From Pseudarthrobacter sp. L1SW (lineage in GTDB: Bacteria > Actinomycetota > Actinomycetes > Actinomycetales > Micrococcaceae): DNA of 64,000 nucleotides. The DNA lies in the NCBI RefSeq assembly GCF_020809045.1, contig NZ_CP078079.1, positions 2,542,001 to 2,606,000 of the forward strand. Direction: 5' to 3'. Every line of letters starts with the position of its first letter. Positions within the stretch are counted from its first letter, which is position 1. A program made the position numbers and the translations under genes. Under the pieces are notes generated by a model. The model made no database searches, was not told where the DNA came from, and saw only the letters and a program-made list of their open reading frames with translations. This document shows, piece by piece, positions 44,136-52,933 of this stretch.

Positions 44136-44560
44136 GCCCGCTGAAGACTTCCGGCGCGCCGGAGGGCCGCGCCTGGCTTGCAGTGGCCGCGGGCGCCCTG
44201 ATCGGCACCGAACTGCGGTATGGGCTGGGTATCGCGTTTCCTGAACCGCCCGGCGCCTTCCCCTGGACCACGCTGGGCATCAACGTGGCCGGCAGCTTTG
44301 TCCTGGCCGTCCTGACCACCGCCTGGATGGCCCGGCCACGGACCGCGTTCTGGCTGCGGGCAGGGCTGGGGCCGGGTCTGCTGGGCTCCTTCACCACGTT
44401 CTCCGCCGTGGTCTTTTCCACGGACCAGCTGGCCAGGGCCGGGCAGCACGGCGTATGGGCCGGCTACCTCGCGCTGTCGCTGCTCCTTGGCCTTACCGCC
44501 GCCGGCGTGGGATGGCGGGCAGGGAAACTGGCTGGCCGGCGCCCCGGGGTCCGCCGGTGA
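44132..44560 (+). CDS. crcB: CrcB/Fluc fluoride channel subunit 1
   Basis: 142 residues, four hydrophobic helices. Family signatures: GTELRYGLG early, TLGINVAGSFVLAVL, and GLLGSFTTFSAVVFST. In this family two subunits in antiparallel arrangement form a fluoride-exporting pore. GTG 44132 overlaps the regulator's stop, and its own stop overlaps the second crcB. No fluoride riboswitch is visible upstream, because the gene is internal to an operon. Confidence 0.93.
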   Translation: MSPLKTSGAPEGRAWLAVAAGALIGTELRYGLGIAFPEPPGAFPWTTLGINVAGSFVLAVLTTAWMARPRTAFWLRAGLGPGLLGSFTTFSAVVFSTDQLARAGQHGVWAGYLALSLLLGLTAAGVGWRAGKLAGRRPGVRR

Positions 44561-44958
44561 CCACGGCTGTCCTGGTGGGTATTTTCGGCGTGGCGGGTGC
44601 CCTCCTGCGCTTCGGCGTCGACAGCTGGTTTGCGCACCACAGCTCCATCCGCAGTTCACGTGCCACTGGCAGCGCGGAAAGGCTGCACTGGCCCTGGGCC
44701 ACACTGCTGGTGAATGTGGCGGGCTGCTTCATTATCGGTGCCGCCCACGGTGTTACTGTCCAATTGGGTCTGGGGGCCGAGTGGCAGGCAGGCCTGGCAG
44801 GAGGGCTGGCAGGAGGGCTGACCACCTTCAGTTCGTGGACCACCGCCACGGTGCGGCTGCTCAGTGAGGAACGCTTCGGCGCTGCCGCAGTGAATATTGC
44901 GGCCAACCTGGTGCTGGGTTTTGGCGCGGCAGCGGCCGGGATTGCCCTGGTGTCCTGA
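44557..44958 (+). CDS. crcB: CrcB/Fluc fluoride channel subunit 2
   Basis: 133 residues from GTG 44557, the start overlapping the previous stop. Signatures: GALLRFGVD, TLLVNVAGCFIIGAA, and GGLTTFSSWTTATV. The duplicated GLAGGLAGG in the third helix arises from a short DNA repeat (GGCAGGAGGGCT, twice). It is the partner of the upstream subunit in a heterodimeric fluoride channel. Confidence 0.93.
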   Translation: MTTAVLVGIFGVAGALLRFGVDSWFAHHSSIRSSRATGSAERLHWPWATLLVNVAGCFIIGAAHGVTVQLGLGAEWQAGLAGGLAGGLTTFSSWTTATVRLLSEERFGAAAVNIAANLVLGFGAAAAGIALVS

Positions 44959-45046
44959 GACCAGCCGCGCCGGCCGGTCCTGGGGCAACCCTTGCGAGTC
45001 AACGCTGGGGGTGCTGATTTGGCGGGCTCCCGTATCGTGGATGGTG

Positions 45047-45415
45047 ATGATTAGCAGACGCGACGCGGCCATTGCCCTTGACGTACCGATGGAGATGGCA
45101 CAGCGCCATGGCCTTCCGAAGTGGATGACGGAGGCCGAGCTGGGTGAGATTCTGGACAACCCGCCGCCATGGCTGGTCCAGTCCCGAGCCAACCGCACCG
45201 GCAAACGCCCGGTGTGGGTCCATCTGGAGTGCGCGGTCTGCGGCTACGAGGAAGCAGCGCGTCCCAAGAAATGGTGGCCGGACTTCACCTATGTGGTGTG
45301 CGGACACCATGATCCCCAAGACGTTCCCCGCGTGCGCGAGGGGTACGTCCGCAGCGAGTTCGACGGCGTCGGGACGCGTTTTGTGGGCATCGCCGACGTC
45401 CCTGTTCCGGACTGA
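45047..45415 (+). CDS. Conserved-looking protein with Cys/His pattern, function unknown
   Basis: 122 residues; ATG 45047 preferred, with ATG 45041 and GTG 45044 equally in frame. Not recognised. It has CAVCGY and, after about 25 residues, VVCGHHD, which could form a zinc site with one more ligand. Trp-rich middle (PPPWLVQSRANRT, KKWWPDF). No signal peptide. It stands alone between crcB and a small basic protein, on the same strand as both. Confidence 0.6.
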   Translation: MISRRDAAIALDVPMEMAQRHGLPKWMTEAELGEILDNPPPWLVQSRANRTGKRPVWVHLECAVCGYEEAARPKKWWPDFTYVVCGHHDPQDVPRVREGYVRSEFDGVGTRFVGIADVPVPD

Positions 45416-45508
45416 TTCCATACCACCTTCCGGCCATTACATTCGGGGCCGAATAGGCGTAACTTACGAAGTGGGACGCAGCCCGTCCCCTGTTGTAAGG
45501 AGCACGCC

Positions 45509-45643
45509 ATGCCGGACAAAACACCCCACCAGAACCTGGCAAAGAAGCCGGTCAAGACCATCAAGGAAAAACGCGCCGAGAAGAAGTCGAAGAATCCTGA
45601 AGGCGCCCAGGACCCCGTGGCCCACCTGAAGAAGCGCCGGTAG
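45509..45643 (+). CDS. Small Lys-rich protein (44 residues)
   Basis: 44 residues, start ATG 45509 after TAAGGAGC. Lys/Glu/Pro-rich and hydrophilic (KKPVKTIKEKRAEKKSK; ends HLKKRR), probably unstructured. Not recognised. The good ribosome site and codon usage like its neighbours support it. Convergent with the S1C protease gene, whose stop is only three bases away. Confidence 0.6.
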   Translation: MPDKTPHQNLAKKPVKTIKEKRAEKKSKNPEGAQDPVAHLKKRR

Positions 45644-45645
45644 CT

Positions 45646-46629
45646 TTACTGGCCGTTCGCCTGCATCTCTTCGGGAACGGCCACCAGGTCCTCTTCCCTG
45701 CCGTGCCTCAGCACCCTGATCTGCAGCGGCTGGCCGATCGCATCGGCGAACAGCAGCTTCTGCAGACTCTCAGCGTTGCTGACGGCGCGGCTTGCTGCGG
45801 TCAGGATGATGTCGCCTGCCTGCAGTCCCGCACGGTCTGCGGGTGATCCGGCCAGCACCTCCACCACCCTGAGCCCCTCCCGCTGGCCTGTCCTGATCAC
45901 TGCGCTGGCATTCAACCGGATGGGGGTGCTGACCACCCCGAGGTAGGCGCGCCTGACCCGGCCGTCGTTCAGCAGGGCAGCGATGATCCGCCGTGTTGTT
46001 GTGTTGATTGGCACGGCAAGGCCCAGCCCGGCTCCCGCCACCGCGGTGTTGATGCCGACTATCCTGCCGTGCGCGTCCGCCAGGGCACCGCCGGAGCTGC
46101 CTGGGTTCAGCGCCGCGTCGGTCTGGATGACGTCCTCGATCACCCGCCGGTTGCCGCCCGCCCAGACGGGGATGGAACGGCCCAGGCCGCTGACCACCCC
46201 GGCCGTCACCGATCCTGCCAGCCCGAGCGGATTCCCGACGGCGATGACCAGCTGGCCCACCCGCAGCGTCTCGGCGTCGCCGAACTGGGCGGGGGCCACC
46301 CTTGGTGCTTTGCCGCGGACCACAGCGAGATCCGACAACGGATCCACGCCCACGAGCTCGAGATCGGTCCGGCTGCCGTCGGCAAATGCGGCGTGGCCCT
46401 TGTTGGTACCGGCCACCACGTGGGAATTCGTCAGCAGGTAGCCGTCCTCGGTAAAGAGGACCGCAGAACCTGCCCCCACGCGGAACCTGCCGTTCCGGCG
46501 GGTGCTGGTCATTTCTATGGCCGCGACGTGCGGCGTGACGGTCTCAGCAACCCGCATGACCGTCTCCGAATAGGAGTCCAGCGCGCCGTCGTCGTACTCT
46601 TCGGGACTGGGCTCACGCATCTGGTTCAT
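45646..46629 (-). CDS. S1C (HtrA-type) serine protease with PDZ domain
   Basis: 327 residues from ATG 46629, which follows CAGGAGG. Trypsin-like domain with His70 (LLTNSHVVAG), Asp100 (DPLSDLAVVRG) and Ser179 (NPGSSGGAL), then a single C-terminal PDZ (about 225-310, LAGSPADRAGLQAGDIIL). No signal peptide or membrane helix is present, unlike most HtrA proteases, so it appears to be cytoplasmic unless the start is wrong. The frame stays open to 46968, but that overlaps the tmRNA. Confidence 0.92.
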   Translation of the reverse strand: MNQMREPSPEEYDDGALDSYSETVMRVAETVTPHVAAIEMTSTRRNGRFRVGAGSAVLFTEDGYLLTNSHVVAGTNKGHAAFADGSRTDLELVGVDPLSDLAVVRGKAPRVAPAQFGDAETLRVGQLVIAVGNPLGLAGSVTAGVVSGLGRSIPVWAGGNRRVIEDVIQTDAALNPGSSGGALADAHGRIVGINTAVAGAGLGLAVPINTTTRRIIAALLNDGRVRRAYLGVVSTPIRLNASAVIRTGQREGLRVVEVLAGSPADRAGLQAGDIILTAASRAVSNAESLQKLLFADAIGQPLQIRVLRHGREEDLVAVPEEMQANGQ

Positions 46630-46785
46630 GGGGCACCTCCTGGCTGCTCCGCCGCTGGTTCCGGCCGCTTCCGGCCCGGCCTGGGCCGCGGCGCCGGATC
46701 TTATAGAGGACAACCCATGGATGTCGGCCGCTAGTCCCAGGCCCGCTACGCCGTCGGTGAACAGGCAAGCCGCGCTTAAACACCA

Positions 46786-46814
46786 AAAGACCCGGACGCA
46801 ATGTCCGGGTCTTT
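46786..46814 (-). terminator. Terminator after tmRNA
   Basis: AAAGACCCGGAC (46786-46797) and GTCCGGGTCTTT (46803-46814) form a perfect stem with a GCAAT loop; the minus strand runs on into TTTTGG. It is also T-rich on the plus side. Confidence 0.85.
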
Positions 46815-46842
46815 CAGTCTGCCTTGCGGCATTTTCAAAATG

Positions 46843-47208
46843 TGGAGATGGGGGGAATTGAACCCCCGTCCGATGTCGTGTTGTCAGGGCTTCTCCGGGC
46901 GCAGTTTGCGTCGGATTTTCTCGGCCCCAGCCATGCTGCAAACAGCTGGCTGATCCGGGCCCAGTCATCTAAGAGTCCCGCTCACCCCGATGACGGGGGT
47001 AAGCAGCAGTGGCTATCTAAATGACGCCAGGTTCCGGGGCAATAGCAACCTCGGGCTGACGGACTGTCTTACTGCTTAGGCAGCAAGAGCGAAGTCAGTG
47101 CGCTTAGAATTGGCACTTATTGGTTTGCAGACAGCGTTTACGAGATAATTCTGCATCCTCGGCCCGCTTCACCTGTCGCGACTAACATCGTCGAAACCGA
47201 TCATCCCC
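46843..47208 (-). ncRNA. ssrA: tmRNA (SsrA)
   Basis: 366-base transfer-messenger RNA. The 5' end GGGGATG pairs with the 3' CATCTCC, discriminator A; CCA is not encoded. The 5' part has ATCGGTTTCGACGATG, the 3' part has the T-arm GGGGGTTCAATTCCCCCC. The tag reading frame (around 47085-47125) gives ANSKRTDFALAA then TAA. It lies downstream of smpB on the same strand, a common arrangement. Confidence 0.97.
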
Positions 47209-47295
47209 GTATTTTGTTACCAAACCGGTGGGTTTCCCCGCCGGACTATCAATAGTAACGCATGATCCGCGGGATTCATTCCCGGGCGCAGTTTC

Positions 47296-47769
47296 CTAGC
47301 GGCGGCGGTTGCGTTCCCGCATCTCTCGTTGGGCTTCACGGTTGTCCTGCTGCTCGCGGAGGGTCTGGCGCTTGTCGTACTCGCGCTTGCCGCGGGCCAC
47401 GCCAATCTCCACCTTTGCCTTGCCGTCAACGAAGTAGAGCTGCAGCGGGACGATGGTGTAGCCCGATTCCCGCACCTTGTGGGAAATCTTGATGAGCTCC
47501 TCGCGGTGCAGCAGCAGCTTGCGGCGGCGGCGCGCGGCGTGGTTGGTCCAGCTCCCCTGGTTGTACTCGGGGATGTGGATGGCCTCCATCCACAGCTCGT
47601 CGTTGTAAAAGGTGCAGAACCCGTCCACCATGGAGGCGTGCCCCTCCCGCAGGGACTTCACTTCGGTGCCCATGAGCGCGATTCCAGCCTCGTAGGTATC
47701 CAGCACGTGGTAGTCATGCCGGGCCTTACGGTTGGTGGCCACCACTTTACGGCCACTTTCTTTAGGCAA
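47296..47769 (-). CDS. smpB: SsrA-binding protein SmpB
   Basis: 157 residues, the usual length. NRKARHDYHVLDTYEAGIALMGTEVKSLREG, split across the OB-fold start, and the C-terminal basic tail RGKREYDKRQTLREQQ typical for tmRNA-dependent trans-translation. It brings tmRNA to stalled ribosomes. ssrA is 87 bases downstream, and the M23 peptidase 86 bases upstream. Confidence 0.97.
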   Translation of the reverse strand: MPKESGRKVVATNRKARHDYHVLDTYEAGIALMGTEVKSLREGHASMVDGFCTFYNDELWMEAIHIPEYNQGSWTNHAARRRRKLLLHREELIKISHKVRESGYTIVPLQLYFVDGKAKVEIGVARGKREYDKRQTLREQQDNREAQREMRERNRRR

Positions 47770-47855
47770 GGGAAAGCTCCTCAGTTGAAGAATCGGATGT
47801 CCTCCGGCCTGGCCGGCGCGGAGTCATACCAGTCTACGGCAGGCTGCAGGCCGCG

Positions 47856-49280
47856 CTACAGCAGGCCCATCGGGTCCACGGCGGTGCCGTTCAGCCAGGT
47901 TTCGAAGTGCGCGTGGCAGCCCGTGGAGTTGCCTGTGTTGCCCGAGTAGGCAATCAGCTGCCCCTGCGAGACCCGTTGACCGTTCGACACCACGATGCTG
48001 GCGTTGTGGTAGTAGATGGTGTTCAGGGTGTTGCCCGCAATCAGGCCGTGGGAGATCTTGACCCGCCAGCCGCCGCCGTCGGCAGAGTTCCAGCCCGAGC
48101 TGAAGACCTCGCCGGCTGCTGCCGCGTAGACAGGCGTGCCGCAGGCTGCGCCGAAGTCCAGCCCCGTGTGCATGTAGCCGCCCTGGCCGTAGAAGTCAAT
48201 GGTCCCCGGCGGGGTGGCGCGCCAGCCGAAGCCGGACGTGATGGGCACGCTGCCGTCAAACGGGTGCCGGAGGCCAAAGGCCGACGGCGACCCCACAGGC
48301 GGCACAAAAGGCTGGACCGGGGGCGGCGGCTGGTTCCTCGCTGCCGCGGCTGCCGCGGCAGCGGCGGCGGCTTCTGCCGCCAGCCTGCGCTGTTCGGCCT
48401 CCCAGGCCTCGCGGAGCTTCCTGTCGCGTTCCTGGATCTCCGCGGCCACCGCGTTCTGGCTGGCCTGCACGCCGGCGAGCTGGGACTGGATGCCGGGCTT
48501 GGCCGCCTGGAGCTCGGCATCGAGGCGGGTGGTGTCCGCTATGAGCCGGTCTACTTCTTCCTTCTTTGCGGCCGCTTCATCGCGTGCCGCCTTCTCCCGC
48601 TCGAGGGCTGCGTCCGCCTTGGCCTTGAGGTCCTTGATCTCGGCTTCCACGGCCTGGAGGCGGGCTTCGGAGTTGACGTTGGTGGCGTTCTGCTGCGACA
48701 GCTTGTCCATGGCAGCGTTCTGGCTGCGCATGGCCTGGTCCGCCAGGTCCATGGTTTCGGTCAGGCTGCCGCCGTTGTTGGCCCCGAAGAAGAGTGACAG
48801 GTTGGACGGAACGCCGCCGGATTTGTACGCCTGTGTGGCGATTTGCCCGATCAGTTTCTTGGTGTCGGCAATCTTCTGCTTGTCCGTTTCAAGCTGCTGC
48901 GTGATTTTGGCCTTGTTCTGCTGCGCCATGTCCACGCGGGCGGAGAGTGCCTCCACTTCCTTGACGGCACCGGCTACGCGCCCCTGCGCCTCGAGGAGTG
49001 CCTGCTGGGCGCCGGGCAGCTGGCCCTGGTAGATGACCAGGTCGCTGGCCGCCTTGGCAATGCGCGAATCAACGAATTCCAGGGACTGCTGGACGCGGGC
49101 CGCCTCTGCCTCCAGCGCCTTCTGCCTGTCTTCAAGCTCGTCAGCAAAGGCCGGCGCAGAGGATGAGGCCAGGCCTGCGGCGAGGACGACTGCCAGCACG
49201 CCGCTGAGGATGCTTTTGCGGGGCGCCGTGCGGCGGCTGTTCAGCCGGTGTCGCGGCGACGTTTGGTCCGTTAAGTTCAT
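47856..49280 (-). CDS. Secreted coiled-coil M23 peptidase (EnvC-like)
   Basis: 474 residues from ATG 49280 (after AAGGA). Signal peptide (SILSGVLAVVLAAGLASSSAPAFA), long coiled coil (about 40-285), Ala run and Pro-rich linker (QPPPPVQPFVPP), then a C-terminal LytM/M23 domain with HTGLDFG and HAHFETWLNG (metal and catalytic His). In this family the coiled coil contacts FtsX. It directly follows ftsEX on the same strand, so it is likely the peptidoglycan hydrolase activated by FtsEX during division. Confidence 0.93.
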   Translation of the reverse strand: MNLTDQTSPRHRLNSRRTAPRKSILSGVLAVVLAAGLASSSAPAFADELEDRQKALEAEAARVQQSLEFVDSRIAKAASDLVIYQGQLPGAQQALLEAQGRVAGAVKEVEALSARVDMAQQNKAKITQQLETDKQKIADTKKLIGQIATQAYKSGGVPSNLSLFFGANNGGSLTETMDLADQAMRSQNAAMDKLSQQNATNVNSEARLQAVEAEIKDLKAKADAALEREKAARDEAAAKKEEVDRLIADTTRLDAELQAAKPGIQSQLAGVQASQNAVAAEIQERDRKLREAWEAEQRRLAAEAAAAAAAAAAARNQPPPPVQPFVPPVGSPSAFGLRHPFDGSVPITSGFGWRATPPGTIDFYGQGGYMHTGLDFGAACGTPVYAAAAGEVFSSGWNSADGGGWRVKISHGLIAGNTLNTIYYHNASIVVSNGQRVSQGQLIAYSGNTGNSTGCHAHFETWLNGTAVDPMGLL

Positions 49281-49306
49281 GGGCATTCCTTGTTCGGTTT
49301 GCATAC

Positions 49307-50221
49307 CTAGACGCGAAGGTATCTGCGCAAGGTCAAGAGAGACGAAATTCCGGCCAAGGATCCACCAAGGATTATCAGTGCCGGCGCGAGGATCAGCGTC
49401 TGGCCGGCGGAGATGAAGGCTGTGTCCGGGTACTGCTGGGCCATGTAGTCGCCCAGGAAGAAGTGGGCCACGGCCCAGAGCGTGGCTGAGGCCAGGGCGG
49501 CGCCGATGACGGCGGCAATGACGCCTTCCAGGATGAAGGGGAGCTGGATCACTGTCTTGGAGGCACCCACCAAGCGCATGATGCCTGTTTCACGCCGCCG
49601 GCTGAAGGCGGAGAGCCTGATGGTGGTGGCGATCAGGAGGATGGCGCACACGATCATCACGCCGGCGATGCTGACGGCCACCAGGGAAGCGCCGTTCATG
49701 ACCGAGAACAGCCGCTCAAGGAGCTGGCGCTGGTCGATCACTGTTTCCACCCCGGGCTGGGAAGAGAAGGTCTCGCTGATGATCTGGTACTTTTCCGGAT
49801 CCTTCATGTTGATGCGGAAGGATGCCGGCAGCTGGTCCGGCGTGACCGAATCCACGATGGGCGAATTCGAGAACTGGTCCTTGAAGTGCTTGTACGCCTC
49901 TTCCTTGGACTCGAACTGGAAGTCGTTGATGTACTGCGCCACCGCCGGGGATTCCAGCAGGGCGTTAAGGCTCTCCTGCTGCTCGGGGGTGACTGGGCCG
50001 CTGGCGCAACCTGCCGCCGTCGACCCTTCACTGCACAGGAAGATGGCCACCTGGACCTTGTCGTACCAGTAGCCCTTCATCTGGTTGATTTGCATCTGCA
50101 GCATGCCGGCCGCGCCCACGAAGGTGAGCGAGACGAACGTGACCAGGATGACGGAGACCACCATGGAGAGGTTGCGGCGGAGGCCGCTGCCGATCTCACC
50201 GAGGATGAACGCGAGCCTCAT
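49307..50221 (-). CDS. ftsX: Cell division permease FtsX
   Basis: 304 residues with four membrane helices, the large extracytoplasmic loop between helix 1 and 2 (about 45-165). The loop contains two cysteines ([10 protein letters not shown]) that could form a disulfide. The cytosolic end and helix 2-4 region read [23 protein letters not shown] and [14 protein letters not shown]. With FtsE it forms an ABC-like complex that regulates PG hydrolases. ATG overlaps ftsE's stop. Confidence 0.95.
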   Translation of the reverse strand: MRLAFILGEIGSGLRRNLSMVVSVILVTFVSLTFVGAAGMLQMQINQMKGYWYDKVQVAIFLCSEGSTAAGCASGPVTPEQQESLNALLESPAVAQYINDFQFESKEEAYKHFKDQFSNSPIVDSVTPDQLPASFRINMKDPEKYQIISETFSSQPGVETVIDQRQLLERLFSVMNGASLVAVSIAGVMIVCAILLIATTIRLSAFSRRRETGIMRLVGASKTVIQLPFILEGVIAAVIGAALASATLWAVAHFFLGDYMAQQYPDTAFISAGQTLILAPALIILGGSLAGISSLLTLRRYLRV

Positions 50222-50997
50222 CGCTGTCCCTCGCCTTCCCCGGGCAGGCCCGCTTCAGGGTTTTCCCGGCCGCTCGCGTCCTTGAGCCTGCGGGACTGGC
50301 CAACAACGGGAATCATCGAGGTGTAGAGCGCCTTGGCTTCGTCACGGATGACGATGCCGTTCTTGAGTTCCACGACGCGTTTACGCATCTCGTTGACGAT
50401 GTCGTCGTCGTGCGTGGCCATCACCACGGTGGTTCCGTTTTGGTTGATCTTGTCCAGGACACCCATGATGCCCATTGACGTGGTGGGGTCCAGGTTTCCG
50501 GTTGGCTCGTCGGCGAGGAGGATCCCGGGGCGGTTGACCACGGCGCGGGCAATGGCCACGCGCTGCTGTTCGCCGCCGGAGAGCTCGTGCGGCATGCGGT
50601 GCTCTTTGCCCTCGAGGCCAACGGTCTTCAGGACCTCGGGGACGGTGTCCCTGATGACGCTGCGGCTCTTGCCGATGACCTGCATGGCGAAGGCTACGTT
50701 GGCGAAGACGTTTTTCTGTGGCAGGAGACGGAAATCCTGGAAGACGACGCCGATTCCGCGGCGGAGCCGGGGGACGCGCCAGCTTGAAATCTTGGCGACG
50801 TTCTGGCCGGCAACGTAGACGGCGCCGGAGGTGGCGCGGTCTTCCTTGAGCACCAGGCGGAGGAAAGTGGACTTGCCGGAGCCGGATGCGCCCACCAGGA
50901 AGGCAAATTCGCCGCGGTCAATCTCAAGGTTGACGGAGTCCAGCGCAGGCCGGGCTTTCTGGTCGTAGACCTTGGTGACATTTTCGAATCTGATCAT
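50218..50997 (-). CDS. ftsE: Cell division ATP-binding protein FtsE
   Basis: 259 residues from ATG 50997 ([11 protein letters not shown]). Walker [14 protein letters not shown] (about 37-49), signature [16 protein letters not shown], Walker [13 protein letters not shown], switch His in VMATHD. A C-terminal extension beyond the ABC fold (about 215-259, [17 protein letters not shown]) is hydrophilic. The longer in-frame start at 51021 adds eight residues with no homology. Confidence 0.95.
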   Translation of the reverse strand: MIRFENVTKVYDQKARPALDSVNLEIDRGEFAFLVGASGSGKSTFLRLVLKEDRATSGAVYVAGQNVAKISSWRVPRLRRGIGVVFQDFRLLPQKNVFANVAFAMQVIGKSRSVIRDTVPEVLKTVGLEGKEHRMPHELSGGEQQRVAIARAVVNRPGILLADEPTGNLDPTTSMGIMGVLDKINQNGTTVVMATHDDDIVNEMRKRVVELKNGIVIRDEAKALYTSMIPVVGQSRRLKDASGRENPEAGLPGEGEGQR

Positions 50998-51182
50998 GGC
51001 CCTAAGTACCCTGCAGGGCACGGCTGATTCTGATGCAGCCCAGTTCTGCAGCCGGTGCGCGGGTTTTCGTTTGGGGGAAGTAGGGCCCCGGCCCCTCGAC
51101 TATACGCAGGAGTCGCTGCGCATCACGCTGTTATTCGGGGGCGTGTCGGCTAATTCGGTCCTGGCCTTTGCGGCCGCTGGGC

Positions 51183-52298
51183 CTACTTAGCGGCGTTGCG
51201 GTTGTCGGTGCGCCAGCGGATCCCGGCGTCGATGAAGTCGTCGATCTCGCCGTCGAACACGGCCGAAGTGTTGCCCACCTCGTGCTCGGTCCGCAGGTCC
51301 TTGACCATCTGGTAAGGGTTCAGGACGTAGGACCGCATCTGGTCACCCCAGGATGCCTTGACGTCGCCGGCCAGGGCCTTCTTTTCGGCGTCTTCCTGTT
51401 CCTTCTTGAGGAGCAGGAGCCGGGACTGCAGGACCCGCATGGCGGCGGCGCGGTTCTGCAGCTGCGACTTTTCGTTCTGCATGGACACCACTGTGCCGGT
51501 GGGGATGTGGGTGAGGCGGACGGCGGAGTCCGTGGTGTTGACCGACTGGCCGCCGGGGCCGGATGAGCGGAACACGTCGACGCGGATCTCGTTGTCCGGT
51601 ATTTCGATGGAGTCTGTCTGCTCGATCAGCGGGATCACTTCGACGGCGGCGAAGGACGTCTGGCGCCGGCCCTGGTTGTCAAAGGGGCTGATGCGGACCA
51701 GCCGGTGGGTCCCAGCCTCGACGCTGAGTGTGCCGAAGGCGTAGGGAGCCTTGACTTCGAAGGTTGCCGACTTCAATCCGGCCTCCTCCGCGTAGGAGGT
51801 GTCCATGACCGTGGTTGGATACCCGTGGCGTTCGGCCCAGCGGAGGTACATGCGCATCAGCATCTCCGCGAAATCGGCGGCATCCACGCCGCCGGCACCC
51901 GCGCGGATGGAAACCACGGCCTCGCGCTCGTCGTATTCACCGGAGAGCAGGGTGACAATTTCGAGTTCCTTCAGGGCCTTCTTGATGGACTCGAGTTCTG
52001 CCGCCGCCTCCCCCATGGAATCGGCGTCGTCCTCGTCCTGGCCCAGCTCCACCAGGACCTCGAGGTCATCGATCCGGGCAGCCAGCTTGTCGAGGCGCTC
52101 CAGTTCCGACTGGCGGTGCGAAAGGCGTGATGTGATTTTCTGCGCCGCTGCGGGGTCGTCCCACAGGTCCGGTTCGCCTGCCCGCTCGCTCAGTTCGGCG
52201 ATGTCTTCCTTCAGTGCCTCTACGTCGGAGACCCGCTCAATGGAGTCGTAGGTGGCGCGGAGGGCGCGGATTTCAGCAGAAAAATCAATATTGGCCAT
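51183..52298 (-). CDS. prfB: Peptide chain release factor 2
   Basis: 371 residues. Domain 3 carries GPGGQSVNT (the catalytic GGQ), and SPF in RISPFDNQG gives UGA/UAA recognition as expected for RF2. The gene is one continuous frame from ATG 52298, with no internal UGA and no programmed frameshift. It begins the prfB-ftsE-ftsX-M23-smpB-ssrA run. Confidence 0.96.
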   Translation of the reverse strand: MANIDFSAEIRALRATYDSIERVSDVEALKEDIAELSERAGEPDLWDDPAAAQKITSRLSHRQSELERLDKLAARIDDLEVLVELGQDEDDADSMGEAAAELESIKKALKELEIVTLLSGEYDEREAVVSIRAGAGGVDAADFAEMLMRMYLRWAERHGYPTTVMDTSYAEEAGLKSATFEVKAPYAFGTLSVEAGTHRLVRISPFDNQGRRQTSFAAVEVIPLIEQTDSIEIPDNEIRVDVFRSSGPGGQSVNTTDSAVRLTHIPTGTVVSMQNEKSQLQNRAAAMRVLQSRLLLLKKEQEDAEKKALAGDVKASWGDQMRSYVLNPYQMVKDLRTEHEVGNTSAVFDGEIDDFIDAGIRWRTDNRNAAK

Positions 52299-52343
52299 GG
52301 TTGTTTAAGCCTACGCTATCCGCGGCAGGGCACCGGCGTGCAT

Positions 52344-52396
52344 CAGTTGGCGCCCGGGGCAGGGCCCCGGATAGCGTCAGTGGGCGCCCGGGGCAG
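52344..52396. repeat. 19-bp direct repeat pair
   Basis: CAGTTGGCGCCCGGGGCAG (52344-52362) and CAGTGGGCGCCCGGGGCAG (52378-52396), one mismatch, with a 15-base gap. It lies between prfB and the last Tad gene; the second copy abuts that gene's stop codon. Confidence 0.7.
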
Positions 52397-52933
52397 TCAG
52401 CGGGTGAGCCGCGAGCGGGCAGTGGACGTCGCCTCGATCCTGATGCCGTCGGGCACCAGGAAGTTCACCACCGGCGGATGGACTGCGGCGGTCAACACGA
52501 CGACGGCGGTGGCGCCGTCAGGACTGCCTGTTGCCCCCGTGACTGCGAGGCCGTCGAAACGCTGTGAGGCGGGGCTCCTTGCGAGGAAGTCGGCTGCGAC
52601 GCTCCGGACCCGGGCCGGGTTGAGGGTGGCCGACGGGCTGCCGCCCTGCGTTTCCACCTCACCCAGGGTGTAGCTGTCCGCAGCAGCCAGGGAGGCGCCG
52701 TCGGCCAGGGAAAGGAGCCGCTTGTGCTCCAGGTAGACGGACGATATGCCGATCACCACCGTTGCCACCAGCAGGGCCAGCGTCATGTACCCGAGGATCA
52801 TCACCATCATCTGGCCGTCCTCGCCTGAGGTACTCGTGGTTACTGCCCTGGTGGTCACCTTCCTGGTGGTCACGGTCGTGGCGGTCACCGTCCTGGTGGT
52901 TACTGTCCTGGTGGTCACCGTCCTGGTGGTCAT
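52397..52933 (-). CDS. TadG/Flp pilus-associated membrane protein with repeat N-terminus
   Basis: 178 residues. After a 35-residue Thr/Arg/Val repeat segment (MTTRT then VTTRT-like units) comes a hydrophobic helix (about 42-67, MMVMILGYMTLALLVATVVIG), then an extracytoplasmic part. This resembles TadG-like proteins of actinobacterial Tad loci that carry GQMMVMI... near the N-terminus. Start ATG overlaps the TadE-like stop. The repeat is unusual and may be a late addition to the start. Confidence 0.78.
   Translation of the reverse strand: MTTRTVTTRTVTTRTVTATTVTTRKVTTRAVTTSTSGEDGQMMVMILGYMTLALLVATVVIGISSVYLEHKRLLSLADGASLAAADSYTLGEVETQGGSPSATLNPARVRSVAADFLARSPASQRFDGLAVTGATGSPDGATAVVVLTAAVHPPVVNFLVPDGIRIEATSTARSRLTR
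52829..52933 (-). repeat. Seven 15-bp repeat units at the 5' end of the TadG-like gene
   Basis: Units of the type GTGACCACCAGGACG, the first beginning with ATG instead of GTG, the last two more diverged. Each codes for five residues (VTTRT type), so copy number changes preserve the frame. Confidence 0.9.

Noticed and set aside
46843..46925. tRNA-like 3' end as a separate tRNA gene
   Set aside because: It is the 3' half of the tmRNA; no independent cloverleaf with a D-arm and anticodon arm can be drawn.
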